Below, piece by piece: positions 48,651 through 57,563 of a DNA stretch of 64,000 nt; within the stretch, counting starts at the first letter, position 1; the number at the start of each line of letters is the position of its first letter. This stretch comes from Magnetococcales bacterium. GTDB taxonomy: Bacteria > Pseudomonadota > Magnetococcia > Magnetococcales > UBA8363. The DNA is taken from assembly GCA_015660855.1 (NCBI GenBank), contig JACSDG010000006.1:1-64000 (forward strand). Reading direction: 5' to 3'. The notes beneath the pieces were generated by a model that was not told the DNA's origin, searched no databases, and saw only the letters and a list, made by a program, of their open reading frames with translations. The position numbers and the translations under genes were made by a program.

Positions 48651-50745
48651 AAACTCAGCACCAACATCGGGATCCGTATGGGGGAGGACCATGTCCATTT
48701 TTTCATCAATGAAGAAAGATAAAAAAGTTGCCGCTGCGGACGCGCCCAAAGCGGGTAACGTGGACAAGCGATTCATCCTGTACAGCACACCACTGGGTTG
48801 GCATAGCGGTATGCAACAGGCCGATGGTACTTTGAGCGATTTACAATCGGGAGAAGATGTACCGGTCGAGGCAGAGGGCTGGCAACGGTCCAGGGATGTT
48901 TTCAAGGCCGCCGTGGTCGCTAATGCCAAATCCATTGCCCAGGCAAAGTCCATCTCCCTGCTGTTGGATGATTTTTCGGTCCAAGTGATGGACAACAAAC
49001 CGGCGGCCCTGACTGCGGTCAGTGGGGCCACGGCACGGCAATTTGGCATACAGTTGCTCAACGTCAAGGATGTTTCCTACGGATATGCCGACCTGCCTCC
49101 CGTGGCAGGACAGGCGAAAAAGAAAAACAGTGACGGAGTGTTTGCCTTTGTCGATGCCCAGAGGATGCGGGAATACCTGGCACTTCTGGACAAAGATGGC
49201 ATCAAGGTGACCGATGCCGTCCCCAAAGAATATCTCATGATCCAGCGTGCCCTACACTCCGGCGAGCCTGTTTATGGCGGCTTCCAAATGAGTGGTCACA
49301 CCTCCACGCTGGTGTTGGTCAACCATGGCGCAGGTATAGTGCAGGTTCGCAAAATTCCAGTAGGGTTTTTAACCCTGGCCAAGGCCATCGCCGCCAAACT
49401 GGAAGTGACAACACACAACGCCATCCAGGTGATGGCCCAGAAAAACTTGGTAGCCGATGTGGTACCCATGGCGGCCAATGATATGGAAAATGCGGTGCTG
49501 ATAAAAGGGAAGAGTCTGCAATATCAGGCTTTGCAACCCCCATTGACCCGTCTGTTGGATGACGTAAAAGAGTTTTTGGCTTTTTTCACCTTTCAAAAAG
49601 TAGCCGGTGTCCCCAAACAATTGGAACTGTTCGGGGCCTTTGGCCGGGTCGCGGGTCTGGCCGACTGGTTGAGCCGAAATTCCGGCGTGCCGGTGGTGGT
49701 GTGCGAAAAAACCATGTTGGAGTTGTTTGTCGGGATGCAACAACCCGTTGCCTGCAATCTCCTCAAAGGTGCAGAAAGCAACTTGCTGACCATCGGTCGG
49801 ACGCGTTTTTTTTACACGGAGGATAAAGGATTCATATCGGATCAGGAGTTATCTATTCGCAACCAGGGGACCGTGACGCGCACCGAAACCCAGCATTCCG
49901 CCTCGGGTGCTGGCCCATCGCACACCCGCAAACGTCCCGACCGCCCCGGCCAGCGTCAGCGTCGGGAGAAAAAAGAAGCCCCTGATGTCGGTCAAAAGCT
50001 GTCCGCCCTGTGGGCACGCCTGCACACGGGCAAACCCACCGGGACGAATGACCCGGTCGTCGATGAAGAACAGGGCAAGGATAGATTTTTTTTCGCACTC
50101 TTTTTGCTGATTGTGTCAATCCTTCTCTACTGGGGGTATGACGTCAATGCGCAGATGACAAAGCAATATATGAGCAACGCCGCATCTTATCTGCAAACTT
50201 CCACAGAAAACGATCAACTGCTGAAACAATTGCACGGCCAGGAAACTTCTGCCCAAAAAATGGGGGCTGCCCTGGACACTTCAAAAATTTTCTGGTCGGA
50301 GAAATTTTTAGCTCTGGCAAAGAACATGAATGAACACCTATGGTTAACCGACGTACATCTGGCTGAAGATGAGCGCAGTGTCGCCGGTGTCCAGGTAAAA
50401 AGCAAAACCATGGTCATCGAAGGACATGTATTGCCTTCCACCGATGGGCATGTACAAATCATTGCCGAATACATCGACAACCTGTTGCGTGACACCCAAT
50501 GGTTCATGAGCGATTTTCGTGACGTGACGTTTCAAGGGGCCGAAATCGAGGGCGATGCCACCGACACCTCCGGAGATCCGCAAATCCACTTTGTCCTGCG
50601 CGCCTTGTACGACAAAAACAAACGTATAGAAACGGACAAGAAGGAGGGCGAGTCCGCTCCAGCAGGGCTGGGCACGATGCTGCAAAATACTGAAAAACAC
50701 AACAAGGATCTGGAAAACGTCCTGCGCGGCAAAAAGGATAACTAA
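48637..50745 (+). CDS. PilM-like (actin-fold) + PilN-like fusion
   Basis: Large cytoplasmic N-terminal region, single TM (FFFALFLLIVSILLYWGY) and PilN-like periplasmic tail (WLTDVHLAED...MVIEGHVLPSTDGHVQIIAEYIDNL). Confidence 0.6.
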   Translation: MNAIKNSAPTSGSVWGRTMSIFSSMKKDKKVAAADAPKAGNVDKRFILYSTPLGWHSGMQQADGTLSDLQSGEDVPVEAEGWQRSRDVFKAAVVANAKSIAQAKSISLLLDDFSVQVMDNKPAALTAVSGATARQFGIQLLNVKDVSYGYADLPPVAGQAKKKNSDGVFAFVDAQRMREYLALLDKDGIKVTDAVPKEYLMIQRALHSGEPVYGGFQMSGHTSTLVLVNHGAGIVQVRKIPVGFLTLAKAIAAKLEVTTHNAIQVMAQKNLVADVVPMAANDMENAVLIKGKSLQYQALQPPLTRLLDDVKEFLAFFTFQKVAGVPKQLELFGAFGRVAGLADWLSRNSGVPVVVCEKTMLELFVGMQQPVACNLLKGAESNLLTIGRTRFFYTEDKGFISDQELSIRNQGTVTRTETQHSASGAGPSHTRKRPDRPGQRQRREKKEAPDVGQKLSALWARLHTGKPTGTNDPVVDEEQGKDRFFFALFLLIVSILLYWGYDVNAQMTKQYMSNAASYLQTSTENDQLLKQLHGQETSAQKMGAALDTSKIFWSEKFLALAKNMNEHLWLTDVHLAEDERSVAGVQVKSKTMVIEGHVLPSTDGHVQIIAEYIDNLLRDTQWFMSDFRDVTFQGAEIEGDATDTSGDPQIHFVLRALYDKNKRIETDKKEGESAPAGLGTMLQNTEKHNKDLENVLRGKKDN

Positions 50746-50748
50746 ACC

Positions 50749-51624
50749 ATGGAAGCATGGATCCATAAACACCAGGCACTGATATTGTCCACCCTGTACA
50801 TGCTGTTTTCCCTGTTGGCGGCGGGCTACTCGGTTTCGTACAGCAGCAAAGTGGCCTACATAGCCGATCTGTCGGCAGTATCCGGGCGCATCCAGACAGC
50901 CAATACCGAAATGCAGAATAAAATCGACGCCTCAAAGAAAACCCAAGAAGCCAATGTAGAGACAGGCATTCGCTATCTGCCTCTGTTTTTAGCCAGAATC
51001 AATGAGATTGCACACAACAATGAGGTGGTCATACGCAAGCTTTCCCCAGACAAAGAGGGTACCCTGCTTAAATTCGACCTGGACTTCACCGCCGACTATT
51101 CCACCTTTGTCCGCTTTACGGCAGAGCTTGAATCGTTGGATATTCTATTGGACAATATTCAGGTGCATCCCTACGATGCCAGCAAGACCCCGCCCGTGCA
51201 TGCCATCACCTTTTCCCTGATTCCCCAGAATAATGCGGAACCTATCTCGGGCCAACGGCTGGAAAATCTGAAAAAATGGGTATATGCCAAGGACAAGCGC
51301 GATCCGTTCCAGCGTTTTGCTTACGACACCACGCGCAAGGTTGTCAATCCAGCCGTCGATCTGACCTGGATCTATAAACTGGAAGGGATCGGACTCACGC
51401 CAGAAAAGAAACCTTACGCCAATGTCAACCGTAAAAATTACCAGGTGGGTGACTCCCTGGATGGGCGGACCATCACAAAGATTGACGAGGCAAAAATCAA
51501 TCTTGAAAAAAGGGATCGCGATGGCGTGACGGAATACACTCTCGGATTTCGCAAAAATGAAAAAAAACAAGCCAAGGATAAGGACAAGGGGAAAGGAATT
51601 CTTCCTCCGGGCAGAAATCAATGA
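50749..51624 (+). CDS. PilO-like + PilP-like fusion
   Basis: N-terminal TM and coiled coil; C-terminal DKRDPFQRF...LEGIGL..KKPYANVNRKNYQVGDSLDGRTITKI resembles PilP. Confidence 0.6.
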   Translation: MEAWIHKHQALILSTLYMLFSLLAAGYSVSYSSKVAYIADLSAVSGRIQTANTEMQNKIDASKKTQEANVETGIRYLPLFLARINEIAHNNEVVIRKLSPDKEGTLLKFDLDFTADYSTFVRFTAELESLDILLDNIQVHPYDASKTPPVHAITFSLIPQNNAEPISGQRLENLKKWVYAKDKRDPFQRFAYDTTRKVVNPAVDLTWIYKLEGIGLTPEKKPYANVNRKNYQVGDSLDGRTITKIDEAKINLEKRDRDGVTEYTLGFRKNEKKQAKDKDKGKGILPPGRNQ

Positions 51625-51720
51625 ACGTCCCCTGGGGAAACGTTTTCTGTTTCAAAAAAATATTTCAACGGTTTGACATGCGTGGTAGAATGGCGGAGCG
51701 GTGTCACAACTCTTGGGCCC

Positions 51721-53532
51721 ATGGATAAAGAAACGATGAAAAGTTTCAAGATGCGTTGGTTGCTGTTCGTGGTGGTGGGGTTGTTCGTCCCCCTTCTGAC
51801 CGTCATGGCCGGAGAATCCCCAAAGAAGGAACCGGGACCCACGACAGAAAAACGAGTGGCACTCATCATCGGAAATGGGGCCTACATCGGCGAGAATCTA
51901 AGTCCTCTGGATAACCCAACCAACGACGCGGAAGACATCGCCAAGATTTTGAAAGAGTTTGGCTTTGACGTTAAAGTTTATAAAAATTTAAAAAAACCCG
52001 CCATGGACGAAGCCATTGCCGAATTTGGCAGGCGCGCCAGCAATGCGGACGCCAGCCTGTTTTATTTTGCCGGCCACGGATTGCAAATCAAAAGTCAAAA
52101 CTATTTAATGCCTATCGACGCAGCGGCAAAGAGTGAAGCCTCGATCGGTTATGAAGGGATAAACGTCAACTTTGTCCTGGACGAATTGGAAAACGCCCAC
52201 AGCAACGTCAATATGGTGCTGTTGGATGCGTGCCGAAACAACGCCTTCAGTGGCAAATTCAGGGGAGGAAAAACCCGTGGTCTGGCCGTCCCCGACAGCA
52301 CACCCAAAGGAACCGTCCTGGTGTATGCCACCGACCCGGGCAACGTGGCCGCCGATGGTGAAGGGCGCAATGGATTATTCACCGAAGGGCTGTTGTCGGG
52401 TTTCCGGTCTGGAGACCTGAGCCTTGACGGTGTTTTGGCCACGGCAAGCCTTTATGTCGAGGAAAAAAGCAACAAACAGCAAACCCCCTATGTCAATGGC
52501 CCGCAAACGGTCATGAAACGCTTCAAGTTTCAGGCGGGAGGGACAACGCAGGCGGGTTCACCGCTCGCGACGACAAGCATTGCGAATACCGGAGCACCTG
52601 CTGACCGGGAAAGTATTTTCTGGCAATCAACCCAGGGGGATCCCGAACTGTGCAAAGAATATCTGCGCAAGTGGCCCAAAGGTGTCTATGTCCTTCCGGC
52701 CAAACGTTGTGTGGACAAGGTCAAACTTGACCTTCTGGCCGCAAAAAATGAGGTCGAGAAGAAAAAATTGGAAAAAGCGGATACGCAACAACTACAGTCG
52801 GAGTTAACACCAAACCCGGAGACTTTTCGCAGTTCCAAGGCAAAGCCTGTATACGGAATGGAGTTCGTTAAAGTCGCTGGTGGATCCTTCCCCATGGGGT
52901 GCGGCTCATGGCAGTCGGATTGTCAAGAGGATGAAAACCCCGTCCATGAAGTCCGGGTGGATGGATTTGAAATTGGCAAGCACGAAGTGACGCAGGGGGT
53001 ATGGAAGGAGGTTATGGAATCCAATCCGTCTCATTTTGCTTCGTGCGGGAAAAACTGCCCTGTTGAGCAGACTTCCTGGGAGGACACACAAGATTTCATC
53101 GCCAAGCTAAACGGGCTTAAGGATGGATGTACCTACCGCCTGCCAACAGAAGCCGAATGGGAATATGCCTGCCGAAGTGGCGGAAAAGAGGAGAAAAACT
53201 GCGGCGAGGGAGAAATGGATCAGGTGGCCTGGAACAACGAAAACAGCAGTAAGGAAATCCACCCGGTCGCCCAAAAACAGGCCAATGGTTTGGGACTGTT
53301 CGATATGAGTGGAAATGTTTGGGAGTGGGTGTCCGACTGGTACGGGGAAGATTTTTATGCCCGTTCCTCGAAAGACAACCCACAAGGACCCGAGGGCGGG
53401 ACAGGGCGGGTCAATCGGGGAGGTAGTTGGGATGACAAGCCGACCTACATTCGCTCTTCCAATCGCGACCGCAACGATCCCGGAGTTCGCAACCGCTTTC
53501 TAGGTTTTCGCCTAGCGAGAAATTGTCATTAG
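51721..53532 (+). CDS. Caspase-like (C14) peptidase fused to an FGE-like domain, exported
   Basis: Signal peptide; RVALIIGNGAY, FYFAGHGLQ and LLDACRNNAF (His/Cys dyad); C-terminal FVKVAGGSFPMGC...LPTEAEWEYACRSGG...GLFDMSGNVWEWVSDWYG...RVNRGGSWDDKPTYIRSSNRDRNDPGVRNRFLGFRLAR. Confidence 0.92.
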   Translation: MDKETMKSFKMRWLLFVVVGLFVPLLTVMAGESPKKEPGPTTEKRVALIIGNGAYIGENLSPLDNPTNDAEDIAKILKEFGFDVKVYKNLKKPAMDEAIAEFGRRASNADASLFYFAGHGLQIKSQNYLMPIDAAAKSEASIGYEGINVNFVLDELENAHSNVNMVLLDACRNNAFSGKFRGGKTRGLAVPDSTPKGTVLVYATDPGNVAADGEGRNGLFTEGLLSGFRSGDLSLDGVLATASLYVEEKSNKQQTPYVNGPQTVMKRFKFQAGGTTQAGSPLATTSIANTGAPADRESIFWQSTQGDPELCKEYLRKWPKGVYVLPAKRCVDKVKLDLLAAKNEVEKKKLEKADTQQLQSELTPNPETFRSSKAKPVYGMEFVKVAGGSFPMGCGSWQSDCQEDENPVHEVRVDGFEIGKHEVTQGVWKEVMESNPSHFASCGKNCPVEQTSWEDTQDFIAKLNGLKDGCTYRLPTEAEWEYACRSGGKEEKNCGEGEMDQVAWNNENSSKEIHPVAQKQANGLGLFDMSGNVWEWVSDWYGEDFYARSSKDNPQGPEGGTGRVNRGGSWDDKPTYIRSSNRDRNDPGVRNRFLGFRLARNCH

Positions 53533-53539
53533 GGCACGC

Positions 53540-53631
53540 ATCGGAAAAACAAAGTTTGGCAAAAATTATTGCGGGGGTCCGGGGGGGATCATCCCCCCCG
53601 GCGGGGTTTGGGGCAGCGCCCCAAGGTTTTG
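53540..53631 (-). repeat. GC-rich palindromic intergenic repeat, copy F (reverse orientation)
   Basis: Identical over 92 bp to 32391-32482. Confidence 0.95.
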
Positions 53632-54515
53632 TTTTTGAAGCTTTCACCACCCGACACCATGGCCGGAGCCAAACCTTTAACAAAACGCATCAGGAAAGAC
53701 CCCTCCTCCACCCCCTTGCGCAAACTTGCCAACTCCCAACGGGTCACATCCTCCCCCTTTTCCACCATGGCAACCGCCTTCTTGAAAAACAACCCATTGG
53801 AAAAATTGCGCCCCAGAACAACCGTATGATTAACAGCCTCCTCCCGCAACCCCAAACGTAAAGAGGTCAATACCATGCTGAACAACGCTTCCTCCACATA
53901 AATCGTCGTGCTGAAATCGGTATCCTGAATCACCCGCTGAAACCGATTGTTGGCGGCAATGTATTCCTCCCGTTCCAAATAGTACCGCGCCACCACCATT
54001 TCCTGCTCCGCCATCCGGTCCTTGCAAACGTTGATCATGCGCTTGGATTGCCAAGCATAATCGCTGTCGGGAAACCGCGATACCACCTCGCGAAAAGCAA
54101 CCAAGGCATCCCTGGAGCGTTGCTGATCACGAAAGGCATCGGAAATACGCTGATAAAAACTTAAACCACGCATATAGTACGCATAAGCTACACTCTTATG
54201 CCGAGGATGCAACCGAATGAAACGCTCGGCTGCCGCAATCGCCTCCTCATAGTCTTCCTTGCGATAATGGACGTAGATCAGGTTGAGCTGCGAAGGAGTG
54301 GCCAGAGCAGAAAAAGGGTGCTGACGATCCACGTCCTGAAACTTTTCCGCCGCCAACCCAAAACTCCCCAACTTGAGTGCCTTGACCCCGTCGCCATACA
54401 ACTGCTCCGCAGAAAACTTTTCCTTAACCCCATCCGTGGAAGAACAACCTGCAAGCAATACCACCCACAACCCCGCCACCAACCAACAACGCCATTGAAT
54501 CATCATATTTCTCAT
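53589..54515 (-). CDS. bamD: Outer-membrane assembly lipoprotein BamD
   Basis: Lipobox LLAGCSS, AEQLYGDGVKALKLGSFGLAAEKFQDVDRQHPFS TPR region; stop codon lies in repeat copy F. Confidence 0.85.
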   Translation of the reverse strand: MRNMMIQWRCWLVAGLWVVLLAGCSSTDGVKEKFSAEQLYGDGVKALKLGSFGLAAEKFQDVDRQHPFSALATPSQLNLIYVHYRKEDYEEAIAAAERFIRLHPRHKSVAYAYYMRGLSFYQRISDAFRDQQRSRDALVAFREVVSRFPDSDYAWQSKRMINVCKDRMAEQEMVVARYYLEREEYIAANNRFQRVIQDTDFSTTIYVEEALFSMVLTSLRLGLREEAVNHTVVLGRNFSNGLFFKKAVAMVEKGEDVTRWELASLRKGVEEGSFLMRFVKGLAPAMVSGGESFKNKTLGRCPKPRRGG

Positions 54516-54569
54516 CGCATCCCGAGTCACCAACGTAGGCACAAACCAAAGTCAAGTCCAACCGCACCC

Positions 54570-56039
54570 TCATCCCTCTCCCACAATCTTGCGGGCGTCT
54601 CTCGCCAACCGCGGACGATCAATCTTGCCATTGGCCAACAACGGGAATTCCGACAAACGCCTGATATGGTGCGGATGTTTGTAACGCCCCAGACGCGGAT
54701 TCAACCAAACGCGCAACTCATCCAGGTCCAATTCCCTGGCAGCCACAATCCACGCAAACCCAACTTCGGTCCATTTTTCATCCCGGACCGCCACCACAAC
54801 CGCTTGATGGATGTCTGGATGCGCCACCAATTGCTTTTCCACCTCCCCAGGGTAAACGTTCTCACCCCCGGAGATATACATCTCCTTCTTGCGGCCAACG
54901 ACATAAAAAAAACCCTCCGCGTCCCTGCGCACCAAATCCCCCGTGGCAAAAAATCCACCTCGCAAAGATTCCTGAAACCGCAGTTCATCACGCCAATAAC
55001 CTTTGCAAACATGGGGGCCGCCTAGCAACAATTCCCCCACCCCATCGGCCACAACCTCCCGTCCCCCATCATCCACCACCCGTGCCAACGAATTCGCAAT
55101 AGGCTTGCCGATGGAGTCGGGACGCAGCCACGAATCCTGGGTTTGCAGCAAAAAACAATTGGGTCCCACCTCGGTCAACCCAAACCCCTGTTTAAAAGGA
55201 ACCCCCTTTTCATGGTAGGCCTTGATCAATGACAAACTCAAAGGGGCACCGCCAGAAAGGAGCACCCGAACACGTCCAAAGTCGGTTTGGGCAAAGCGGG
55301 GGTGATCATGAATCGCCTGAAACATGGTGGGAACAGCCCAAAACACATTGACGGCATCATCACGAATGGCATCCAGAACACCACCTGGATCAAAACGCTC
55401 GAAAAGTATCATGGTCCCACCGATGGAAAGCAGCGGCAGGGTAAAAACATTATAAGCCCCAGTGTGAAAGAAAGGGGTATTAATGATAGAAACATCACCC
55501 GGTGCCAAAACCCCGGTACCAATGGTATGCTCCATGTTAGCCATGAGCATGCCGGCGTGAAATAACACCCCTTTGGGATCCCCGGTAGAACCCGAGGTAT
55601 AAAGCAGCAACAGGGCTTCATCATCGGCCACCGCCCGGGGAGCTGGAATGGGCAAGGTTTCATCACGGCGAACAGCCTGGACATCGTGCCAGACAAAAGG
55701 ACTGGAAAACGTCGCCGGTCCCTCTCCCACCAACACCTTGGGTTCCACATGCCGAACGATGGATTCCAATTCCCTGGGAGACAGACGATGATTGAGCGGC
55801 ACCAAAATCGCCCCCAGCTTGGCACAGGCAAAAAATAACGTCAAATGCTCCAAACGGTTGGGTGCCAACCAGGCCACCCGATCCCCCCGATCCACCCCCC
55901 GCCCCTGCAACCATGCAGCCCAAAACAAAATTTCCCCTTCCAGGGCAGCATAAGACCAGCACCGATCACCAACGCGATCAATGATGGCAGTATGACCCGG
56001 CATGGATTCCGCCTTCTCCCGGATAAAATCACGCCACAT
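54570..56039 (-). CDS. AMP-dependent acyl-CoA synthetase/ligase
   Basis: LLLLYTSGSTGDPKGVLF; YISGGENVYPGEVE. Confidence 0.92.
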   Translation of the reverse strand: MWRDFIREKAESMPGHTAIIDRVGDRCWSYAALEGEILFWAAWLQGRGVDRGDRVAWLAPNRLEHLTLFFACAKLGAILVPLNHRLSPRELESIVRHVEPKVLVGEGPATFSSPFVWHDVQAVRRDETLPIPAPRAVADDEALLLLYTSGSTGDPKGVLFHAGMLMANMEHTIGTGVLAPGDVSIINTPFFHTGAYNVFTLPLLSIGGTMILFERFDPGGVLDAIRDDAVNVFWAVPTMFQAIHDHPRFAQTDFGRVRVLLSGGAPLSLSLIKAYHEKGVPFKQGFGLTEVGPNCFLLQTQDSWLRPDSIGKPIANSLARVVDDGGREVVADGVGELLLGGPHVCKGYWRDELRFQESLRGGFFATGDLVRRDAEGFFYVVGRKKEMYISGGENVYPGEVEKQLVAHPDIHQAVVVAVRDEKWTEVGFAWIVAARELDLDELRVWLNPRLGRYKHPHHIRRLSEFPLLANGKIDRPRLARDARKIVGEG

Positions 56040-56060
56040 ACGTAATCCTCCCAACCCAGG

Positions 56061-56846
56061 TCATCGCCCACCAAGAAAATCTTCAATCGCCGCCGTCGTC
56101 TCGGAAACCTTTTCCAGGAAAAACAAATGGTCCGCCCCTGTCACTTTCACCACCCGCGCATGCGGTAAATCCCTGGCCAAGCGCAAAGCATTGGCCTCCG
56201 GGACCAACAGATCCTGGTCAGCGGTCAAAATCAACACCGGACAGGTCACCCGGTCCAACGGCAAAGGCCGGTCCATGAACCTTTCCACAGCAAAAAATTG
56301 ATACATCACCTGTTCGGGATCCGCAGGATCGGCCACCCGCCTGCTGACGACATACGCATACACTTCTGGAAAGGCGGTTTTGAGCAAAGGACACAGGTTC
56401 TCCGACAAGGCCGCAGTCACCCTGGCAAGGGGGTCCAAGGCATAGATTGCCCGGATCTGCTGTTGCGTAAGGGAGGGGAAGGTTTGCCGATAATCCGGCC
56501 CCCCCGAAGTGGTACACAGCAAAACCATGGCCCGCACCCGCCCCGGAGCCTTGAGGGCCAGCAGTTGGGCTATAAACCCGCCCATGCTCAACCCAATCAC
56601 CGCAAACCGCTCGATGCCCAGATCATCCATGAGGCCCAAAGCGTCATCCGCCAAGTCATCCAGGGTATACCCCACATCGACCGGAGGAGACCGCCCCATC
56701 CCCCGGTTGTCCGGCAAAATAAAACGATACCGATGGCACATGGGTTCCAACAATCGGGAAAATATCCAATTGCCACTGGCAAAACCGGTCAGACACAAAA
56801 CCGGTTCCCCCGCACCAACACAATCGTAATGGCCTGAAAAAGCCAT
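56061..56846 (-). CDS. Alpha/beta hydrolase
   Basis: FILPDNRGMGRS, VIGLSMGGFIAQLLAL, C-terminal GADHLFFLE. Confidence 0.88.
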   Translation of the reverse strand: MAFSGHYDCVGAGEPVLCLTGFASGNWIFSRLLEPMCHRYRFILPDNRGMGRSPPVDVGYTLDDLADDALGLMDDLGIERFAVIGLSMGGFIAQLLALKAPGRVRAMVLLCTTSGGPDYRQTFPSLTQQQIRAIYALDPLARVTAALSENLCPLLKTAFPEVYAYVVSRRVADPADPEQVMYQFFAVERFMDRPLPLDRVTCPVLILTADQDLLVPEANALRLARDLPHARVVKVTGADHLFFLEKVSETTAAIEDFLGGR

Positions 56847-56861
56847 GGCTAACCTCGAACA

Positions 56862-57048
56862 TGATGCCCTGCGGGCAAAAAAACAAAATCAAAACCCTGG
56901 GGCTGCGCCCCTAGACCCCCCTTGGGGGGCAGTAAAATCAAAATCAAATTCAAAAACAAAACCTTGGGGTGCTGCCCCAAACCCCGCCGGGGGGGATGAT
57001 CCCCCCCGGACCCCCGCAATAATTTTTGCCAAACTTTGTTTTTCCGAT
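56862..57048 (+). repeat. GC-rich palindromic intergenic repeat, copy G (long variant)
   Basis: 56957-57048 is the reverse complement of 32391-32482 with one mismatch; shares the extra module with copy E. Confidence 0.95.
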
Positions 57049-57060
57049 ACGTTAAAAAAC

Positions 57061-57546
57061 CTACCGGTCGTGCTCCCCGAACAGCACCTGACAGTCGGCC
57101 AGAACCGCTTCGACATGCCCCTTGACCCGGACGTTATCGTAGATTTTGCGAACCACTCCACCAGAATCCACCACAAACGTGGATCGGACCAAACCCATAA
57201 CCGTTTTGCCAAAATTTTTTTTCTCGCGCCACACCCCAAACTGTTCACACATCGCGCCGCCAACATCGCTCAAAAGGGTAAACTTGAGTCCCTGGTTGGC
57301 GCGAAATTTAACGTGTGAAGCAGCGTTATCCCGTGAAACCCCGACAATATTCACCCCCATCCCCGCAAATTCGGAAGCCATTCCCTGAAAATCCCTGGCC
57401 TCCTGGATACAACCCGGCGTGTTGTCCTTTGGATAAAAATAGATGACCGCCCCGTTACTCCCCGGCAGGGAGGACAAGGCGACCGAATGGCCATCCTGAT
57501 CAAGAAGAACCATATCGGTTATGGCGTCACCCACTTTGAGACTCAT
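57061..57546 (-). CDS. bcp: Thioredoxin-dependent peroxiredoxin (BCP type)
   Basis: YFYPKDNTPGCIQEARDF. Confidence 0.88.
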   Translation of the reverse strand: MSLKVGDAITDMVLLDQDGHSVALSSLPGSNGAVIYFYPKDNTPGCIQEARDFQGMASEFAGMGVNIVGVSRDNAASHVKFRANQGLKFTLLSDVGGAMCEQFGVWREKKNFGKTVMGLVRSTFVVDSGGVVRKIYDNVRVKGHVEAVLADCQVLFGEHDR

Positions 57547-57563
57547 GGCACTACTCTCCCCAA

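Noticed and set aside
47997-49067. 356-aa minus-strand ORF
   Set aside because: Antisense to PilX-like and PilM-like genes; no coherent family signal
53540-53631. Hairpin just downstream of the caspase-FGE gene considered as a DGR IMH/cruciform
   Set aside because: The same element is dispersed at unrelated loci, so it is not specific evidence for a DGR
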